NCBI GenBank assembly: GCA_039111535.1
Contig: JBCCIM010000005.1
Span: 1-64,000 of the forward strand
Direction of reading: 5' to 3'
From: Bacteroidota bacterium
Lineage (GTDB): Bacteria > Bacteroidota > Rhodothermia > Rhodothermales > JAHQVL01
DNA length: 64,000 bases
The position numbers and the translations under genes are program-made. The notes under the pieces were generated by a model, which was not told the origin of the DNA, did not search any database, and worked only from the letters and a program-made list of their open reading frames with translations. Every line of letters begins with the position of its first letter. Positions within the stretch are counted from its first letter, which is position 1. Shown here piece after piece: positions 36,765-45,931 of this stretch.

Positions 36765-37577
36765 CTACATCGGTCTGATTTTAATATTCCGCCAGCGGCA
36801 TTTTGCCCCCGTTGCCCATCGATTGCTGCCGCCGTGAATTTGCACAGCTATTGAGCCGCTGCGCCCCAGCAACTGCCGTACATTCTCCCGGTCGTATTTG
36901 GGATGTGCAAACGTTGACCCGTTGAAATCAGCAATGAGCGTATCATTGATCCATGTTTTGATGATCGGGTAATCGCCAACACAAACCACGCGCACCCGAT
37001 TCCAGTCGTCAATTTTCCACGCGTTAATCCACTCATCTGCCGTACAGGCGTGTGAAATGGGCGCCTCTGCATACGCGTCATGCGCCACGCTATCAAAGCC
37101 GACCAGTTTGCCGGCTGCGTCTTTTTTGCTGCGTAAACTAAAAGAACGCGTATTAAACGCACCCGTGCGCTCCCCATACAGGTGCCCTACGATGCCACCA
37201 TCGAGGTAATCCACCATCATCTGGATGCACTTCCCATCGTCGTGTCCACGCAGGAAAAGGCCAGAGTCGATCCCCCAGTCTGGTTTTATTTCAAGATGTA
37301 ACTCAAAATCACCAAAGTGCTGATCAGTCAGCAGAATCCCACCATTCCCTGAGCCTGGCGGATCCTGCTCTCCTACAATCGCGCCGTCTTCGACGTACCA
37401 ATTCCCTCCCGTTCCGTGCCAGATTTTCTCGGGGTTGATGTGCCAACCGTTTAACGATTGCCCATCAAACAGCGTGATAAAGTCGTCTGGCGCAGACTTT
37501 CTGGAGGTTGAGATCGAAGGCACAGCCAGCAAAGGCGCTGCTGCGGTATGTTTGAGAAAAGATCGACGAGATGGCAT
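36765..37577 (-). CDS. Tat-exported DUF1080 (3-keto-disaccharide hydrolase) domain protein
   Basis: A 270-residue protein with a twin-arginine signal (MPSRRSFLKHTAAAPLLAVPS) and a DUF1080 LamG-like jelly-roll domain. Features are ITLFDGQSLNGWHI, WYVEDGAIVGEQDPPGSGNGGILLTDQHFGDFELHLEIKPDWGIDSGLFLRG and the C-terminal CRWRNIKIRPM. Members hydrolyse 3-keto-glycosides or bind sugars. I chose ATG 37577 because it places the RR motif at the right distance; the frame runs upstream to 37670. It is convergent with the VanZ-like gene, 4 bp apart. Confidence 0.88.
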   Translation of the reverse strand: MPSRRSFLKHTAAAPLLAVPSISTSRKSAPDDFITLFDGQSLNGWHINPEKIWHGTGGNWYVEDGAIVGEQDPPGSGNGGILLTDQHFGDFELHLEIKPDWGIDSGLFLRGHDDGKCIQMMVDYLDGGIVGHLYGERTGAFNTRSFSLRSKKDAAGKLVGFDSVAHDAYAEAPISHACTADEWINAWKIDDWNRVRVVCVGDYPIIKTWINDTLIADFNGSTFAHPKYDRENVRQLLGRSGSIAVQIHGGSNRWATGAKCRWRNIKIRPM

Positions 37578-38014
37578 GGCAAGGGGGCGGTGTTGGTGAA
37601 TGATTGGAGGAAGGGTTGAATTTAACGCCGATTGATGCGCTTGCATAGCATACAATAGCGTCTCTATCAATACTGAAAAAAACGAATACCTGAAAAACTT
37701 AGATCATGTCTTGGTTCATAAATTCGCATGGTACGTAGTTTACCCTTTTTAGGCCGTTACATCAACTTTTGCGGTCTTATCACAATAATTGCCACCACGC
37801 CTAAGAGGCAACACAAAGCGTCAGGGGTGTTAATCATCTGCATCGTAATAATCTGTCGCAAAAAACAGCAACTTTGCCAAATAGGCCGGGTCTTTTACTT
37901 GAAGGATCACGAATTTCGTGTTTACGGCGTCAAATCAATTGACCTTGCCAGTAAACTTTCGTTATCTTCTCGATCTCACCTTTGAAGTGCATTGGAGAAG
38001 TATTAGGTAAAACC
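37578..38014. other. Gene-free divergent spacer upstream of tonB
   Basis: About 440 bp between the DUF1080 and tonB genes. A TTGACC at 37939-37944 resembles a -35, but no good -10 follows at 17 bp. Short frames here look non-coding. Confidence 0.4.
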
Positions 38015-38671
38015 ATGGCATTACGTAAATCTGAAAACGCCGACTTGCGCAGCAAATACCCGCTTTTTGTGCAACTTGGGCTCATTATTGCACTGGTTGT
38101 TCTGATTGGCGCTTTCCGCGTCAATTTCACTCCAGAATCTGATTTCCAGATTGTTGAAGTTCAACAGGAAATTGTACAGATGGAGGAGATCCAGCAAACC
38201 AAGCAAATTGAAAAACCACCTCCACCACCAAAGCCACCAGTGCCCATTGAAGTGCCTGATGACGAGGTGCTTGAAGACGAAGACCTTGACCTTGACGTTT
38301 CCCTTGAGCTCGACGAGGAGATTGTAAATCTTCCACCGCCGCCAGCTGAGGAAGAAGAAGAGGAAGAGCCAGAGATCTTCATGATCGTGGAAGACATGCC
38401 GGAATTGATCGGCGGCCTTGGCTCAATCCAGAAGAAAATCAAGTATCCTGAAATTGCCAAGAAAGCGGGCGTTGAAGGACGTGTATTTGTACAGTTTGTT
38501 GTTAATGTAGACGGTAGCGTTGAAGACCCCGTAGTTGTACGCGGTATCGGCGCCGGCTGTGACGAAGAAGCTGTACGTGCCGTAGCACAGGCTAAATTCA
38601 AGCCTGGTCGCCAGCGCGGCAAAGCGGTACCTGTAAAGATGTCGCTGCCAATCACGTTCAAGCTGAAGTAA
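38015..38671 (+). CDS. tonB: TonB energy transducer
   Basis: Couples the inner-membrane proton motive force to TonB-dependent outer-membrane receptors. The 218-residue protein has an N-terminal anchor (FVQLGLIIALVVLIGAF), a proline-rich periplasmic stretch with PPPPPKPP and PPPPAEEEEEEE, and a C-terminal TonB domain (about 135-218: IKYPEIAKKAGVEGRVFVQFVVNVDGSV, AVRAVAQAKFKPGRQRGKAVPV). The central segment is strongly acidic (EVLEDEDLDLDVSLELDEE). ATG 38015 is preferred to 37982. exbB, exbD and receptor genes are not in the window. Confidence 0.93.
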   Translation: MALRKSENADLRSKYPLFVQLGLIIALVVLIGAFRVNFTPESDFQIVEVQQEIVQMEEIQQTKQIEKPPPPPKPPVPIEVPDDEVLEDEDLDLDVSLELDEEIVNLPPPPAEEEEEEEPEIFMIVEDMPELIGGLGSIQKKIKYPEIAKKAGVEGRVFVQFVVNVDGSVEDPVVVRGIGAGCDEEAVRAVAQAKFKPGRQRGKAVPVKMSLPITFKLK

Positions 38672-38694
38672 TCAGCTAGACGGAAAGTTTATTG

Positions 38695-38728
38695 AAAAAG
38701 CCCTGTTGCCGTGCAGCAGGGCTTTTTT
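38695..38728 (+). terminator. Intrinsic terminator after tonB
   Basis: AAAAAGCCCTGTTGC (38695-38709) pairs with GCAGCAGGGCTTTTT (38713-38727) with one G-T pair, around a CGT loop, and continues in a T-run. It lies 23 bp after the tonB stop. Confidence 0.9.
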
Positions 38729-38810
38729 CGTTTTTGACGTAGATTAGCAAAGGCAGTTTTCTACTTGATCGCCAGCCATAGGTAGCCCTGCAGGTTACAT
38801 ACCCAACCAT

Positions 38811-39512
38811 TTAGCTTTTGTGCAGCGTCCGCACGCTACCATCCGCTTCGGCCACAAGCACACGGGCGGTCATGTTGATAAACAGGCCATGATCCAGCAC
38901 GCCTGTTAATCCCTTGATTGCCGCATCCAGCACTGCCGGCGCTTCGATGCCGGCAAACTGCGCGTCCACAACCCAGAATCCCTGGTCGGTAACCACGGGG
39001 CCATCTTTATGCTTGCCCATCCGGATGGCCGGTACAGCGCCCAGCGCCTCCAGCGATCGCATTACAGGTGTTACAGCCATCGGCAACACTTCCACCGGCA
39101 CAGGTTTACGCGTACCGAGTTGGTCCACAAGCTTCGACGCATCCACCAGCGCCACAAACATATCAGCCAGCGCCGCGACCACTTTCTCACGTGTATGTGC
39201 AGCACCACGGCCCTTGATCAGGTTTAATGCTCCGTCCACTTCATCTGCACCATCCAGCGCAATGTCCAGGCGATCAACAACATCCAGGGATACAATGGGA
39301 ATACCCATTTCGCGGCCCAACCGCTCAGCAGCAAAGGATGTCGGCGTACCTACAATTTTTAATCCCTCCTCTTTCACGCGCCGGCCTAACTCCTGTATTG
39401 CAAACGCTGTTGTTGACCCCGTACCCAGCCCCACGCGCATACCGTTATCAACGAGTTGTGCTGCGTGAATCCCAACTGCTTTTTTGGCAGCCTGCTGCTT
39501 GTTTGCATCCAT
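38811..39512 (-). CDS. rpiA: Ribose-5-phosphate isomerase A
   Basis: Interconverts ribose-5-phosphate and ribulose-5-phosphate in the pentose phosphate pathway. The 233-residue form from ATG 39512 (MDANKQQAAKKAVG) matches the family N-terminus; ATG 39539 upstream is possible. Motifs seen are VGLGTGSTTAFAI, SLDVVDRLDIALDGADEVD (catalytic Asp pair), LIKGRGAAHTREKVVA (Lys and catalytic Glu) and LGTRKPVPVEVLP. Length is normal. Confidence 0.95.
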   Translation of the reverse strand: MDANKQQAAKKAVGIHAAQLVDNGMRVGLGTGSTTAFAIQELGRRVKEEGLKIVGTPTSFAAERLGREMGIPIVSLDVVDRLDIALDGADEVDGALNLIKGRGAAHTREKVVAALADMFVALVDASKLVDQLGTRKPVPVEVLPMAVTPVMRSLEALGAVPAIRMGKHKDGPVVTDQGFWVVDAQFAGIEAPAVLDAAIKGLTGVLDHGLFINMTARVLVAEADGSVRTLHKS

Positions 39513-39616
39513 AACGCCAGACAATGTATGAGTAATCATTCCTGAAACTGCTTTGATGAGAATTAGCTCCAGGAAGAAGTATCGGCAAGAGAATACGCAG
39601 ACCAAGTCCCACAGCT

Positions 39617-40156
39617 TTACTCAGCCCTGTTGAATGTATAGGTGTGGCGAACAAACGGTGCTGAGGCCCCATCCAGCAATATATAGCGAGTTATCGACAG
39701 GCTGTCCCCTTGCCGTTGAATGACGTGGTCTATCTGCGCATCCCGGTCATTGTCCTGCCCCCTCCTGGTAATTTTGACCTCAAATGTGTTCTTATCTGCG
39801 TCCATCTTGTGGCTCATAAGCTTATGTGAAGCCCCGTTAAACATCACCCGATCACCGCCGGCAATTCTTATTGCACCTTCTCCATCAACTTCTTCTCCTC
39901 CAGGTTCCGTATAGACAAACCGGTAGACGATATGATCTTCCTCCTGGCTATACACCGCACGCGTAGGCAAAGTCACACGTGTTTTGTCATCACCGTAATT
40001 CAAATATTCGAGGGCTCCTTCCCATGTACCCGTCAGAAATGCCAAATCTTCGACCGACAGCTGATCGGACGTGGCTACATCCATGGTGGTGCGTTTTGCA
40101 TTACAGCCAAACACAAAGAGCAAAAGCAAAACGTAAACTGCGCTAAAATCCTTCAT
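39617..40156 (-). CDS. Lipoprotein with DUF6265-like domain
   Basis: A 179-residue protein with a lipoprotein signal (VYVLLLLFVFGC) and a lipocalin-like beta-barrel pattern: EDLAFLTGTWEG near the start, RVMFNGASHKLMSHKM and RYILLDGASAPFVRHTYTFNR. The FLTGTWEG opening is typical of DUF6265 and related domains. ATG 40156 is used because it precedes the signal directly. Ligand and role are unknown. Confidence 0.65.
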   Translation of the reverse strand: MKDFSAVYVLLLLFVFGCNAKRTTMDVATSDQLSVEDLAFLTGTWEGALEYLNYGDDKTRVTLPTRAVYSQEEDHIVYRFVYTEPGGEEVDGEGAIRIAGGDRVMFNGASHKLMSHKMDADKNTFEVKITRRGQDNDRDAQIDHVIQRQGDSLSITRYILLDGASAPFVRHTYTFNRAE

Positions 40157-40390
40157 AACAAACCCTCTATGGGAAATGGTTGAACATGTCTCCATATTAC
40201 GAGGATATTGTTCGCTGAAGGGTCAAATCATGGAATGAGAAGTGTCAAAACACACTTTGAGGACGTTAACCTGGTCCTTTCCCGGCAAGTGCAAAAAATT
40301 GAATAAGGTATATCTATTCGCTGTTGAAGCCTCAAACGACTTGCCGTATCAAAAGGGTGGACAAGCGGCAGTGTAGAGAATCCGATACGC

Positions 40391-41620
40391 CTACTCGTAC
40401 CGCAACGACTCAATCGGATCGAGGCCGGCAGCTTTGAAGGCAGGGAAGCCACCAAAGACAAGGGAGATGATGGTCACCATGGCAACGCCGTAAAACGCCC
40501 AGTCCCAGGGGAAAACGGGGGTTATATCAAAGTAGATGGCCACATAGTTACCCACAGCAGCACCAAGCAAAATGCCCAGAAAACCGCCAATCTGGCACAG
40601 GAAAAATGCTTCTAGCAGGAATTGCCGCATAATGTCGCGGCGTTTGGCGCCAATAGATTTGCGCACACCAATTTCGCGGGTACGTTCCGTAACGGAAACC
40701 AGCATAATGTTCATGATCCCGATGCCGGCTGCAAGCAGTGCAATCGCACCGATAAAAGCACCACCCATGGTCAGGGTGCCGGTGAACGCGTCAAATACAC
40801 CCTGAAACGTATCGTTGGTTTCGATTTCGAAGTTGTTCTCTTCGCCGGCCTGCACTTTGCGAATCACGCGCATTCGACCAATCGTTTCCTCCTGTGCTGC
40901 CGTCAACAATTCCGGACTCGCCACCCGCATGCTAATGCTCGCCATATTACGCTCGGGAATCCCATACAGGGAAAAACCGCGCGTAATCGGCGCCAAAATG
41001 CGGTTGTCCTGGCTAAAGCCGAGAAAACTGCCTTTTTCTTTGAGCACGCCGATCACTTCGAACCGGTGGCCGTCCATCCGAATGGTTTTGCCAAGGGGTG
41101 ATTCGTTCGGGAAAAGCTCTTCTGCCGGCTCTGCTCCGATGACGGCAACCGGGCGCGCATACTGGACATCCTGCTCGGTCAGGAAGCGCCCCTGCGAAAG
41201 CTCGTAGCTGAAATTGCCCAAAAAGTTTTCGTCGGTCCCAAGCAAAACCAGGTTGGGCTCTGTGTCTTCAGTCCCATACCGCACGGCACCCAGGTGAAAA
41301 TCCTCCACGATGCTGACAATCACGGGGGTCTGCATGCTACGTTTGAGGCGTGTTACCTGCTCGTACGTAATGCTGGGGCGATTTCGGTCACTCCGGTTAC
41401 GGCCACCGTCCTGAATCTGGGGATACCGCGTAACAGAGTAGGTAGAGGAGCCAAGGAATTGCATCGACTCCTTGAAATACACGTCAATCACTTCCACCGC
41501 TGTAACGGATACAATGATGGCAAAAACCCCGATAACCATACCAAGCAGGGTAAGCGCAGAACGCATCATGTTGGCGCGCAGCGCAGACATTGCCATCCGA
41601 AAAGCTTCAAAAAATCCCAT
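40391..41620 (-). CDS. MacB/FtsX-like ABC transporter permease
   Basis: A 409-residue membrane protein. It has an N-terminal membrane helix (MRSALTLLGMVIGVFAIIVSV), a large periplasmic MacB_PCD domain (about 45-270) and three C-terminal helices of the FtsX domain (MGGAFIGAIALLAAGIGIMNIMLVSVTERTREIGVRKSIGAKRRDIMRQFLLEAFFL, then two more, ending DPIESLRYE). MacB-type systems use mechanotransmission to drive peptide, antibiotic or lipoprotein export. The second permease starts 50 bp upstream in the same orientation; no ATPase subunit gene lies between or around them. Confidence 0.9.
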   Translation of the reverse strand: MGFFEAFRMAMSALRANMMRSALTLLGMVIGVFAIIVSVTAVEVIDVYFKESMQFLGSSTYSVTRYPQIQDGGRNRSDRNRPSITYEQVTRLKRSMQTPVIVSIVEDFHLGAVRYGTEDTEPNLVLLGTDENFLGNFSYELSQGRFLTEQDVQYARPVAVIGAEPAEELFPNESPLGKTIRMDGHRFEVIGVLKEKGSFLGFSQDNRILAPITRGFSLYGIPERNMASISMRVASPELLTAAQEETIGRMRVIRKVQAGEENNFEIETNDTFQGVFDAFTGTLTMGGAFIGAIALLAAGIGIMNIMLVSVTERTREIGVRKSIGAKRRDIMRQFLLEAFFLCQIGGFLGILLGAAVGNYVAIYFDITPVFPWDWAFYGVAMVTIISLVFGGFPAFKAAGLDPIESLRYE

Positions 41621-41670
41621 ATCGCGTGTTGGTTCGGGGTCGTGTTTTAATTGCTATCAGAAGCCTGCTG

Positions 41671-42906
41671 TTATTCGTACCGCAGCGCTTCGATGGGCTC
41701 GGCTTTTGCCGCCGTCCAGGCCGGCGCAAGGCCGAAAACCAGGCCAATAAGAATACAAATAATAAACGCCGTGGCGACCGTAGAGGCCGGCAATACAGCC
41801 GTCAGGAAGGCATTGATCAATGCAGTTATAAGGATCGAGATGCCAATACCAATGAGTCCGCCCAGCACACACACGACGATGGCTTCGATGATAAATTGCA
41901 TAAGAATGGTTCGGCGCTTGGCACCAATGGCCTTGCGGATACCAATCTCTCGCGTGCGTTCCTTTACTGATACAAACATGATGTTCATCACTCCGATTCC
42001 ACCAACCAACAAGGAAAGCGCCGTCAGGAAAATACCGATGGAGTAGATGGTCAGTTTGATAGGCGCCAACTGCTCGCGCAGAGAACGCTGCTCGTTGATC
42101 TCAAAATTGTCTTTGTCCGCTGCATCCAATCGGCGCGCCGTACGCACAATACCAGTTAACTCATCTTTTGCGTCATCCATCACCCCCGAATCTACAATAC
42201 GGACCCGGATAGAAGAACTGCGCTTCGATATACCAAAATTGTTTTTAAACGCCGTGATGGGTACCTGTATTTCCAAATCCCCGGACCCTTGTCCCTCTGC
42301 GTTCGACCCTTCTTTAGCAAGCACACCGATTACCTGAAACCGAATACCGGAAACTCGTATTTGCTTTCCAATCGGCTCTTCAAGAGGAAAAAGCTGTTCC
42401 GCCACAGCAGCACCAATCACACACACATTGCGCCCACTCCGGTCTTCGATGTCGCTGTAAAAACGGCCTGACTCAATTTCTACGGAAAAGACCCTCGGAT
42501 AATCTCCAGACGACCCCTGAACGCGAACACCCGACAAAGTCTTGTCGCCAAACCGGACCGAGCGCCCAGTGTTAACAACGGGTACCGCTGCCACGGCAAA
42601 ACGAGACTTTTCAGAGATCACCTCAGCCAGATCCGGCTTAATGTCGGGACGGTTGATGTATTCCCACCATTTAAAACCAGGGCCACGGGTCCACGGCCAC
42701 TTTTCGATATAGAGCACATCCGTCCCGAGTTCGGACATCTGCTCTTCGAAGTTTTGCTCTACCCCGTTGATGATCGTCGCCATTGCGGTGACGGAGGTAA
42801 TACCAATGATAATACCCAACGTGGTGAGTATCGATCGTAGTTTGTTGGCACGAATGGCACGGAGCGCAATTCGCAAGCCTTCCCAAAGTTCTAGAAGAAT
42901 GTACAC
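41671..42906 (-). CDS. MacB/FtsX-like ABC transporter permease
   Basis: A 411-residue paralogue-like partner of the downstream permease, with the same layout: first helix (LRSILTTLGIIIGITSVTAMATI), MacB_PCD periplasmic domain (FGDKTLSGVRVQGSSGDYPRVFS, VAEQLFPLEEPIGKQIRVSGIRFQVIGVL) and three C-terminal helices with VSVKERTREIGIRKAIGAKRRTILMQF and the end AEPIEALRYE. The start is GTG 42906. The two may form a heterodimer. Confidence 0.9.
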   Translation of the reverse strand: MYILLELWEGLRIALRAIRANKLRSILTTLGIIIGITSVTAMATIINGVEQNFEEQMSELGTDVLYIEKWPWTRGPGFKWWEYINRPDIKPDLAEVISEKSRFAVAAVPVVNTGRSVRFGDKTLSGVRVQGSSGDYPRVFSVEIESGRFYSDIEDRSGRNVCVIGAAVAEQLFPLEEPIGKQIRVSGIRFQVIGVLAKEGSNAEGQGSGDLEIQVPITAFKNNFGISKRSSSIRVRIVDSGVMDDAKDELTGIVRTARRLDAADKDNFEINEQRSLREQLAPIKLTIYSIGIFLTALSLLVGGIGVMNIMFVSVKERTREIGIRKAIGAKRRTILMQFIIEAIVVCVLGGLIGIGISILITALINAFLTAVLPASTVATAFIICILIGLVFGLAPAWTAAKAEPIEALRYE

Positions 42907-43022
42907 AGGGTGCGTGGTTCTGGTAGATTAAAGCTAACCGAGACTAACACTAGGTGGTCCTAAAACGTACGCATGGCCGGGCAACTGGTTGCGCCTGCGG
43001 GATACAACCGGCGGGTTAAGTG

Positions 43023-43457
43023 CTAGATCGCCTTCTCAAACTGTAGGCGGTAGTCCTGAAAGACTGTGTTAAAATCGGCTTTGGACACATGAAATCCTTC
43101 CTCTAACCCCATGATGGTCATACCAGGGTGTTTGTTGGGGAAGGTATCAAACGTAAACCGCGCAAAACCCATTTGTTTGACCCGGGCAATCATATCGTAC
43201 AACATGACACGTGCAATGCCTTGCCGGCGGTAAGAGGACAACACCCCGCCCTTGGCGCTGTAAAACGTCTCCATGTCCTGGCGATAGCCGATTTTAAACC
43301 CAATGGGCTCATCTTTCAAGTACGCCAGTAGCATGAGCAAGTCTTCCCGATCGAACGTATTAATGACCCGTTCTTCCTCGAAAATTGTGACATTGAGTTT
43401 CCGGATTATATCCAGGTGCTCAAAGCCTACTTGTTGAATGCGGATGGCGTCTTGCAT
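43023..43457 (-). CDS. GNAT-family N-acetyltransferase
   Basis: A 144-residue acetyltransferase fold. AIRIQQVGFEHLDIIRKL opens the domain, and SSYRRQGIARVMLYDMIARVKQMGF is the acetyl-CoA-binding R/Q-x-x-G-x-G/A motif with its helix. MTIMGLEEGFHV near the end is also typical. ATG 43457 starts at the domain boundary; ATG 43493 adds 12 residues. Substrate unknown. Confidence 0.8.
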   Translation of the reverse strand: MQDAIRIQQVGFEHLDIIRKLNVTIFEEERVINTFDREDLLMLLAYLKDEPIGFKIGYRQDMETFYSAKGGVLSSYRRQGIARVMLYDMIARVKQMGFARFTFDTFPNKHPGMTIMGLEEGFHVSKADFNTVFQDYRLQFEKAI

Positions 43458-43519
43458 GGGAATCAAGCCAGCGGGCAACTTACCGGTTAACATGCTTTGT
43501 AGTAAAATACATTAATGTC

Positions 43520-45595
43520 TTAAAAGGGCAACACAGGGAGCTCCGGATCTTCTGCATCACTATCACTTTCGCCGGCGTCTTCAATAAGGGGTGGTGTGTC
43601 GGTTGCCTGAACAGCAGAATCTTCGATGAGTGACCAGGGCTCAAGCAGGCTTTCGGGAATGCCATCGACAAACCGGCTGGGGTTCGACAAAAACTCTCCC
43701 TGATGCCGGCGGTACTGCAATACCGGATAGGTGATAAACAGGTTGTCCTCAGCGCGGGTAATCGCAACATACAGAAGCCGTAGTTCTTCGTCGATGCCAG
43801 CGTCTTCCTTCAGCGCATAACCCGACGGCAAGATCCCATCCAGTGCATGGATCAGGAAAACAGTGTGGAATTCAAGCCCTTTGGCGGAATGGATGGTAGA
43901 CAGCACAAGGGGGGCCTCATCGTCGTCTACCGGGTTTGTGTCGAGCGCTGACAGCTCGATCGGGTCCAGCGCCAACGAAGACAGGAATTCGGTGCGGTTT
44001 TGCACATTTTCTGCCAGTGCCACAAAGTGATCCAGGTCCTGCAGCCGCTTGGGATAATCTTCGAAGTACTTCTTTTTCAACAGCGGCTCGTAGTACGTAA
44101 CAAGCGCCTCCAACTGCACATTGAGGCTTTTCTGCGGATTCACCAGCGGCCGCATCACTTTAAACAGTGCTTTCAGCGCTTCTACATACCGAGGCGAAAA
44201 AGGCCGGTTTTCCAATTCAAATGGATCACCAGAGGCATCTGTAATCCACCCAATGAGTTCTTGGGCAGTTTTAGGGCCTACGCCGGGCAGCAGCTGCAAA
44301 ACGCGATTCCAGGCTACTGCGTCTTGCGGATTTTCCAACACACGCAGGTGCGAAATCACGTCTTTGATGTGTGCCGCTTCGCTCAGCTTCATCCCTCCGT
44401 ATTTGACGTAAGGAATATCCCGCTGCCCGAGCTCTACTTCGAGGTCAAAAGAATTTGCGCTGCTTCGAAAAAGCACAGCCATGTTGTTGAGCGGGATACC
44501 CTGCTCGCGTAGCTGCAAAACCATTTGGGATACAAACCTGCTTTCGAACCGGTCATCGGGTGCGGCCACGAGGCCCGGCAGTTCATCCCCTTCACGGCGG
44601 CTAAAAAGCGACTTGTCGTATTTCTGCCGCGCCTCTTCCATGATATGGTTGGCGAGGTTCAGGATAGGCTGCGTGGAGCGGTAATTCTGCTCAAGTTTGA
44701 GCACCTGGGTGCCAGTAAACTGCTCAGGAAAAGCAAAGATATTCCGAAAATCAGCGCCCCGAAATCGGTAAATACTCTGGGCGTCATCACCAACAACCAT
44801 GACATTGTTGTGGACGCTCGCCAGGCATTCGACGAGTTGGGCCTGCAGCTTGTTGGTGTCCTGGTATTCATCGACGAGCACATGCCGGCAAACCGTACCC
44901 ACCTGCACACGCACTTTATCGCTTGTTTGCAGGAGCTCCAGCGTGTAGCGCAACAGGTCATCGTAGTTCATGAGACCATGGGTACGCTTGTAGGCCTCAT
45001 ATTCAGATTGGAGGGTCGTCATAACGTCCAGATGCCCCATAAACTGCGGATACTGGTATGCCAGCACCTCTTCGATGGGCATCTCACGGTTTACGGTGGC
45101 AGAGAAAATGGACTGCAGGGTACGCTTTCGCGGGAATCGCTGCTGTGATTTATGCAGGCCGCGGGCTGTGCGCAACACATCAATTACATCAGCATCATCA
45201 GCGGCATCCATGATGCTGAATTTTTTGGAAAAGCCAATTGCCGGCGCGTGTTCGCGGAGGATGTTCAAGCAAAAGGAATGAAACGTTCCCCCTCTTACCC
45301 GGTTACAACGACCATCGAGCACCGTACTTGCTCGAGCCAGCATTTCGCGTGACGCCCGACGCGTGAAAGTAAGGAGCACAATTTGTTCAGGAGGTGTGCC
45401 TGTTTCTACCAGGTAAGCAACCCGGTAAACCAGCGTACGCGTTTTTCCAGTGCCAGCGCCAGCGATTACGAGAACAGGTCCACCAGGAGCCTGTACCGCC
45501 GCCAGCTGCTGCGTATTCAACTCGGCAGCATAATCAATTGTCAGCCGTGATTGGGCCGGCGTATTGTCGGTCTTGAGTACAAAGCGACGCGCCAT
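43520..45595 (-). CDS. UvrD/PcrA/Rep-type superfamily 1A DNA helicase
   Basis: A 691-residue 3'-5' helicase. All SF1A motifs are visible: Walker A VIAGAGTGKTRTL, Ia TFTRRASREM, II VDEYQDTN, III VVGDDAQSIYRFRGA, IV LEQNYRST, V TIHSAKGLEFHTVFL and VI LYVAITRAEDNLF. It is a little shorter than E. coli UvrD (720), and the C-terminus is acidic (ESDSDAEDPELPVLPF). Whether it is the UvrD, PcrA or Rep equivalent cannot be decided here. It is divergent from parA. Confidence 0.93.
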   Translation of the reverse strand: MARRFVLKTDNTPAQSRLTIDYAAELNTQQLAAVQAPGGPVLVIAGAGTGKTRTLVYRVAYLVETGTPPEQIVLLTFTRRASREMLARASTVLDGRCNRVRGGTFHSFCLNILREHAPAIGFSKKFSIMDAADDADVIDVLRTARGLHKSQQRFPRKRTLQSIFSATVNREMPIEEVLAYQYPQFMGHLDVMTTLQSEYEAYKRTHGLMNYDDLLRYTLELLQTSDKVRVQVGTVCRHVLVDEYQDTNKLQAQLVECLASVHNNVMVVGDDAQSIYRFRGADFRNIFAFPEQFTGTQVLKLEQNYRSTQPILNLANHIMEEARQKYDKSLFSRREGDELPGLVAAPDDRFESRFVSQMVLQLREQGIPLNNMAVLFRSSANSFDLEVELGQRDIPYVKYGGMKLSEAAHIKDVISHLRVLENPQDAVAWNRVLQLLPGVGPKTAQELIGWITDASGDPFELENRPFSPRYVEALKALFKVMRPLVNPQKSLNVQLEALVTYYEPLLKKKYFEDYPKRLQDLDHFVALAENVQNRTEFLSSLALDPIELSALDTNPVDDDEAPLVLSTIHSAKGLEFHTVFLIHALDGILPSGYALKEDAGIDEELRLLYVAITRAEDNLFITYPVLQYRRHQGEFLSNPSRFVDGIPESLLEPWSLIEDSAVQATDTPPLIEDAGESDSDAEDPELPVLPF

Positions 45596-45931
45596 TTGGG
45601 ACCGTACCTTTGGTTATTCAGGCTATACTTGGCTGTTTAGGCCATGCACCTGCACTCCCGTGCTCCACTTCTTTGTGCATGCCTGATTCAGCAAGATCAA
45701 GAATACACGGCTAACATCAAAACTTTGATCCACCAGAATTTCTTCATTTGGAATACTGGTATGCCGCAACAATTCTTCATACCTTCTGAAGCATGGCTTC
45801 GGGCTTTATTGTTGCAGATCCACGTGAAAAGCTGTCATCACGCTTCATGCCCCCGAAACTGAGTACCTAACCGTTTTTAGGCAGTGCCTGTTTTAAGGCG
45901 CTGTAGCACAGTACCAAGCGATACATGTACC
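45596..45931. other. Divergent spacer between the helicase gene and parA, with a parS-like palindrome
   Basis: 336 bp. AGATCCACGTGAAAAG at 45816-45831 matches the parS consensus TGTTYCACGTGRAACA at 12 of 16 positions, including the CACGTG centre. No DnaA box was seen here. A site near parA would be expected for ParB, but the match is imperfect. Confidence 0.3.

Noticed and set aside
37728-37985. 85-codon frame upstream of tonB
   Set aside because: No domain pattern and it lies in the probable promoter region.
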